Assembly: GCA_902462015.1 (NCBI GenBank)
Contig: CABPZV010000141.1
Location: 1-5,537, forward strand
Origin: an uncultured Eubacteriales bacterium
GTDB lineage: Bacteria; Bacillota; Clostridia; Oscillospirales; CAG-272
DNA: 5,537 bases
Direction: 5' to 3'
A program made the translations under genes and the position numbers. The notes below the pieces were generated by a model. That model searched no databases. It was not told the origin of the DNA and was given only the letters and a program-made list of their open reading frames with translations. Of the stretch, positions 3,362-5,537 are shown piece by piece. The first letter of the stretch is position 1. Each line of letters opens with the position of its first letter.

Positions 3362-5537
3362 TTATTTAAAGCAATTCTTTATCGTCATATTGTAATACGG
3401 AGCAACATCCTTTTCGGCATGAAGCAGCTTATAGCGTTCAAGATACAGCTCTGACGCGTGATTAATCGCTTCATGAGTTCCCATACTTTCTGTCATTCCG
3501 TCGGAAGAAACTGCCGAAACCTTGTAAATTACAACCTCATGCTTTGAAAAATCGAGATTATTATCAGTAAATTCGGGAGTTGTCAGCCCTTCTGCAATAA
3601 CATCATAAACCGGTGTCTGATCGCATGCACGGTATACCTTGTAGGTAACTCCCGCCTCAGGAGACGGCGTCCATGTCAGATGAAGCGAATCGCGGTCTAT
3701 CACAAGATTTGCAGGACGCGTAAGATTTGCTTTTCCCGGAATGTTTTCGAGAAGATATGTTCTTCCAGGTTCGGTCTCAAAGCTGATGAAATCAAGTCCA
3801 TCTGACGCTGCAGAAACAACTGCTTCTCCGTCAGATGTAACCTTTGCAAGCGAAACGTTTCCGGATTTAATCTTCACAAGTCCGCCCACGCGCGATGTTA
3901 CCCGAATCATAAACGGAGTTCCGGACTTCCATTCCGCGTCAACCACAAAATTTCCTCTTGCAACCAGACCTGAGAAACGTCCGTCCGACCATTCGTCCGG
4001 CAGACACGGGCAAATCGAAATATAACCCTCATGGCTTTGCATGAGCATTTCCGCTATACCGGAAGTTCCGCCAAAGTTTCCGTCAATCTGAAATGGCGGA
4101 TGCGCGTCAAACAAATTCGGGTATGTGCGCTCTCCAATGAGGAACCGCAGACACTTGTAACAATCATCGCCCTCTCCAGTCCTTGCCCATGCATTGACTC
4201 TCTGTGCAATTGACCATCCTGTCTGAAGATGTCCGTCGCTGCGGTATTTCAGTGAGACAGCCGCGGCATCCTGCCAAACCGGTGTTTCTGAAGTAACCGT
4301 ATTTCCCGGATAAACCGCCATCATATGTGAAATATGCTTGTGCCACCATTCGCCGATTTCTCCGTAAAGATTTTCTTCCGCAAACTCTTTAATTTGACCT
4401 GACCATCCGATACGGATCGGAGAGTAATGGTCTATCTGCTCACGCTGGATTTTCTCTGCCTGTCCGTCCCTGCCGAGCAAATCCGCAGCCTTAAGAAAAT
4501 CCTTTCCGTTTTCGTAAATAAGCTCCTGATCATAAGCACATCCGACAGTGACATAATAGCAGGCCCCGCCTACCCATGCTCCGTTAAGAACCTGTTCCGG
4601 AGATACTGAAGGAGAAATCAAATATTCGTCTCCGTACTTTCTCACAGCCTTAGTCGAAAATTTGCTGACTTCTTTAAGCGCCGGATATGTATATCTTTCA
4701 AGAATTTCTCTGTCGCGTGTAAAATCATAATACTCCCACAGCAATTTAGAAGCAAGTCCGCCGTTTCCGGGACCTCCGCAACGGTCGGGCGGCGTAACCT
4801 CAAGCGGCCAGTTGTTCGTTCCGATGGCAAAGCCGCACTCTCCTTCGCCTTCAACATACTGCGCGGGATTATTTTCCTTTACAAATTCGCTTGCATATTT
4901 CTGACACTGAGGCATAATAGCTTCAAACAAATCCGCATATGGCTTAAACATTTCCGCCATATTAGTTGTAAATGCAGGCCAGTAATTCATCTGAACATTG
5001 ATATTAAACCAATATCCTGCACCCCACGGCGAACGCTCATGGGCATTCCAGATTCCCTGTAAATTCGCAGGAAGACCGCCGGGACGTGAAGAAGAGATGA
5101 GCAGATACCTTCCGAACTGAAAATAAAGCATTTCAAGATACGGGATTTTCTCTCCCTTTGAATAGCGTTTGATAAGTTCCGGCGTTTCATCTTCCGGCAT
5201 ATCACATTCAAGCTCAAACTCTGTACGAGCAAATATACTGCGGTAATCAGCAATATGCCGTTCTTTAAGCTTATCATATCCAAGCGCTTCCGCGGCTTTC
5301 AGATATGCTTCGGTTCTTGGGCGTACATCCTCATATTCAAGCTTTTTCAGGTTGTCCTGTTCAAGGAATATTTTTGAAGAAAGCTTGTAGTTTGTATCTG
5401 TACAGAAATAAACAACAGCATAAGATGCATTCTCAACACGGATTTTTCCGTCAAAGCTTGAAATAGTTCCGTCGCTTTCAACGCTTGTGCTTATCGCATA
5501 CTGCAGTCTGTAGCAATTCATTTGTCCGTAAATAATT
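3362..5537 (-). CDS. GH95 family alpha-L-fucosidase / alpha-L-galactosidase with C-terminal FN3-like domain (5' end outside window)
   Basis: GH95 enzymes remove terminal alpha-L-fucose (mainly alpha-1,2) or alpha-L-galactose from glycans by an inverting mechanism. Numbering from the first in-window Met (5521): 1-85 is the end of the N-terminal beta-sandwich, about 100-500 the (alpha/alpha)6 catalytic barrel, about 500-595 the C-terminal beta domain, about 600-688 a fibronectin-III-like domain (TRPANLVIDRD, LHLTWTPSPEAGVTYKVYRA, HEVVIYKVSAVSSDG), then a 30-residue tail. Family marks are GGLPANLQGIWN (148-159), NINVQMNYWPA (173-183), SPSVSPE (303-309), WWHKHISHM (392-400), TGWSIAQRVNAWARTG (434-449) and FQIDGNFGG (477-485). 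The likely catalytic set N173, N175, E309 and D480 is intact. The frame stays open to the right edge (IIYGQ before the Met) and the N-terminal domain is too short, so the Met is internal and the real start lies upstream; any signal peptide is unseen. No dockerin or LPXTG motif ends the protein. Confidence 0.92.
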   Translation of the reverse strand, partial: IIYGQMNCYRLQYAISTSVESDGTISSFDGKIRVENASYAVVYFCTDTNYKLSSKIFLEQDNLKKLEYEDVRPRTEAYLKAAEALGYDKLKERHIADYRSIFARTEFELECDMPEDETPELIKRYSKGEKIPYLEMLYFQFGRYLLISSSRPGGLPANLQGIWNAHERSPWGAGYWFNINVQMNYWPAFTTNMAEMFKPYADLFEAIMPQCQKYASEFVKENNPAQYVEGEGECGFAIGTNNWPLEVTPPDRCGGPGNGGLASKLLWEYYDFTRDREILERYTYPALKEVSKFSTKAVRKYGDEYLISPSVSPEQVLNGAWVGGACYYVTVGCAYDQELIYENGKDFLKAADLLGRDGQAEKIQREQIDHYSPIRIGWSGQIKEFAEENLYGEIGEWWHKHISHMMAVYPGNTVTSETPVWQDAAAVSLKYRSDGHLQTGWSIAQRVNAWARTGEGDDCYKCLRFLIGERTYPNLFDAHPPFQIDGNFGGTSGIAEMLMQSHEGYISICPCLPDEWSDGRFSGLVARGNFVVDAEWKSGTPFMIRVTSRVGGLVKIKSGNVSLAKVTSDGEAVVSAASDGLDFISFETEPGRTYLLENIPGKANLTRPANLVIDRDSLHLTWTPSPEAGVTYKVYRACDQTPVYDVIAEGLTTPEFTDNNLDFSKHEVVIYKVSAVSSDGMTESMGTHEAINHASELYLERYKLLHAEKDVAPYYNMTIKNCFK

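Noticed and set aside
3741..5283. Several open frames of 60-98 codons on both strands within the GH95 gene
   Set aside because: All overlap strongly conserved GH95 coding sequence in other frames and show no protein-like composition or start signals.
1..5537. CRISPR array, tRNA/rRNA, transposase, toxin-antitoxin, phage-defence system or riboswitch
   Set aside because: No regularly spaced repeats, cloverleaf sequence, transposase motif, paired small genes or recognisable aptamer core was found; the genes present are metabolic, membrane or of unknown function.

Overview
The window reads as a piece of a low-GC Gram-positive genome, most likely a gut or rumen Clostridia (Oscillospiraceae/Lachnospiraceae-like). 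The grounds are an AT-rich base composition, GGAG/AGGA-type ribosome binding sites, a PF06541-type membrane protein, a DUF3788 protein and a GH95 glycosidase. All of these are common in that group. The species cannot be fixed from the sequence alone.

Layout from left to right. (1) Positions 3-260 (+) are the last 85 codons of a protein whose start lies outside the window; it looks like a C-terminal beta-sandwich of an extracellular or carbohydrate-active protein, but I do not recognise the family. (2) An AT-rich gap, 261-449, holds a perfect 14-bp hairpin that could serve both converging genes. (3) Positions 450-1172 (-) encode a DUF3788-like domain fused to a DUF3795-like, cysteine-rich, probably metal-binding tail. 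(4) Only 44 bp away and divergent, 1217-2134 (+) encodes a PfkB-family 1-phosphofructokinase (fruK-like) with no PTS or regulator partner visible. (5) Convergent to it, 2211-3182 (-) encodes a five-helix membrane protein of the 'putative ABC-transporter type IV' family (PF06541, CmpB-like) with a long charged, coiled-coil-prone cytosolic N-terminus. (6) A 179-bp gap, 3183-3361, holds two hairpins. (7) Positions 3362-5537 (-) encode a GH95 glycosidase (alpha-L-fucosidase/alpha-L-galactosidase family) with a C-terminal fibronectin-III-like domain; its 5' end runs off the right edge.

The genes do not form an obvious operon. Strand order is + - + - -, and hairpins separate the two neighbours that share a strand. 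The common thread is carbohydrate use: GH95 would release L-fucose or L-galactose from plant or host glycans, and the kinase commits fructose-1-phosphate (or a related hexose phosphate) to glycolysis. That link is inferred from proximity only.

I see no mobile element, CRISPR array, tRNA, rRNA or recognisable riboswitch, and no convincing undescribed system. The points most worth a second look are the altered substrate-pocket motif in the GH95 enzyme, the N-terminal extension on the CmpB-like protein, and the hairpins in the two larger gaps.
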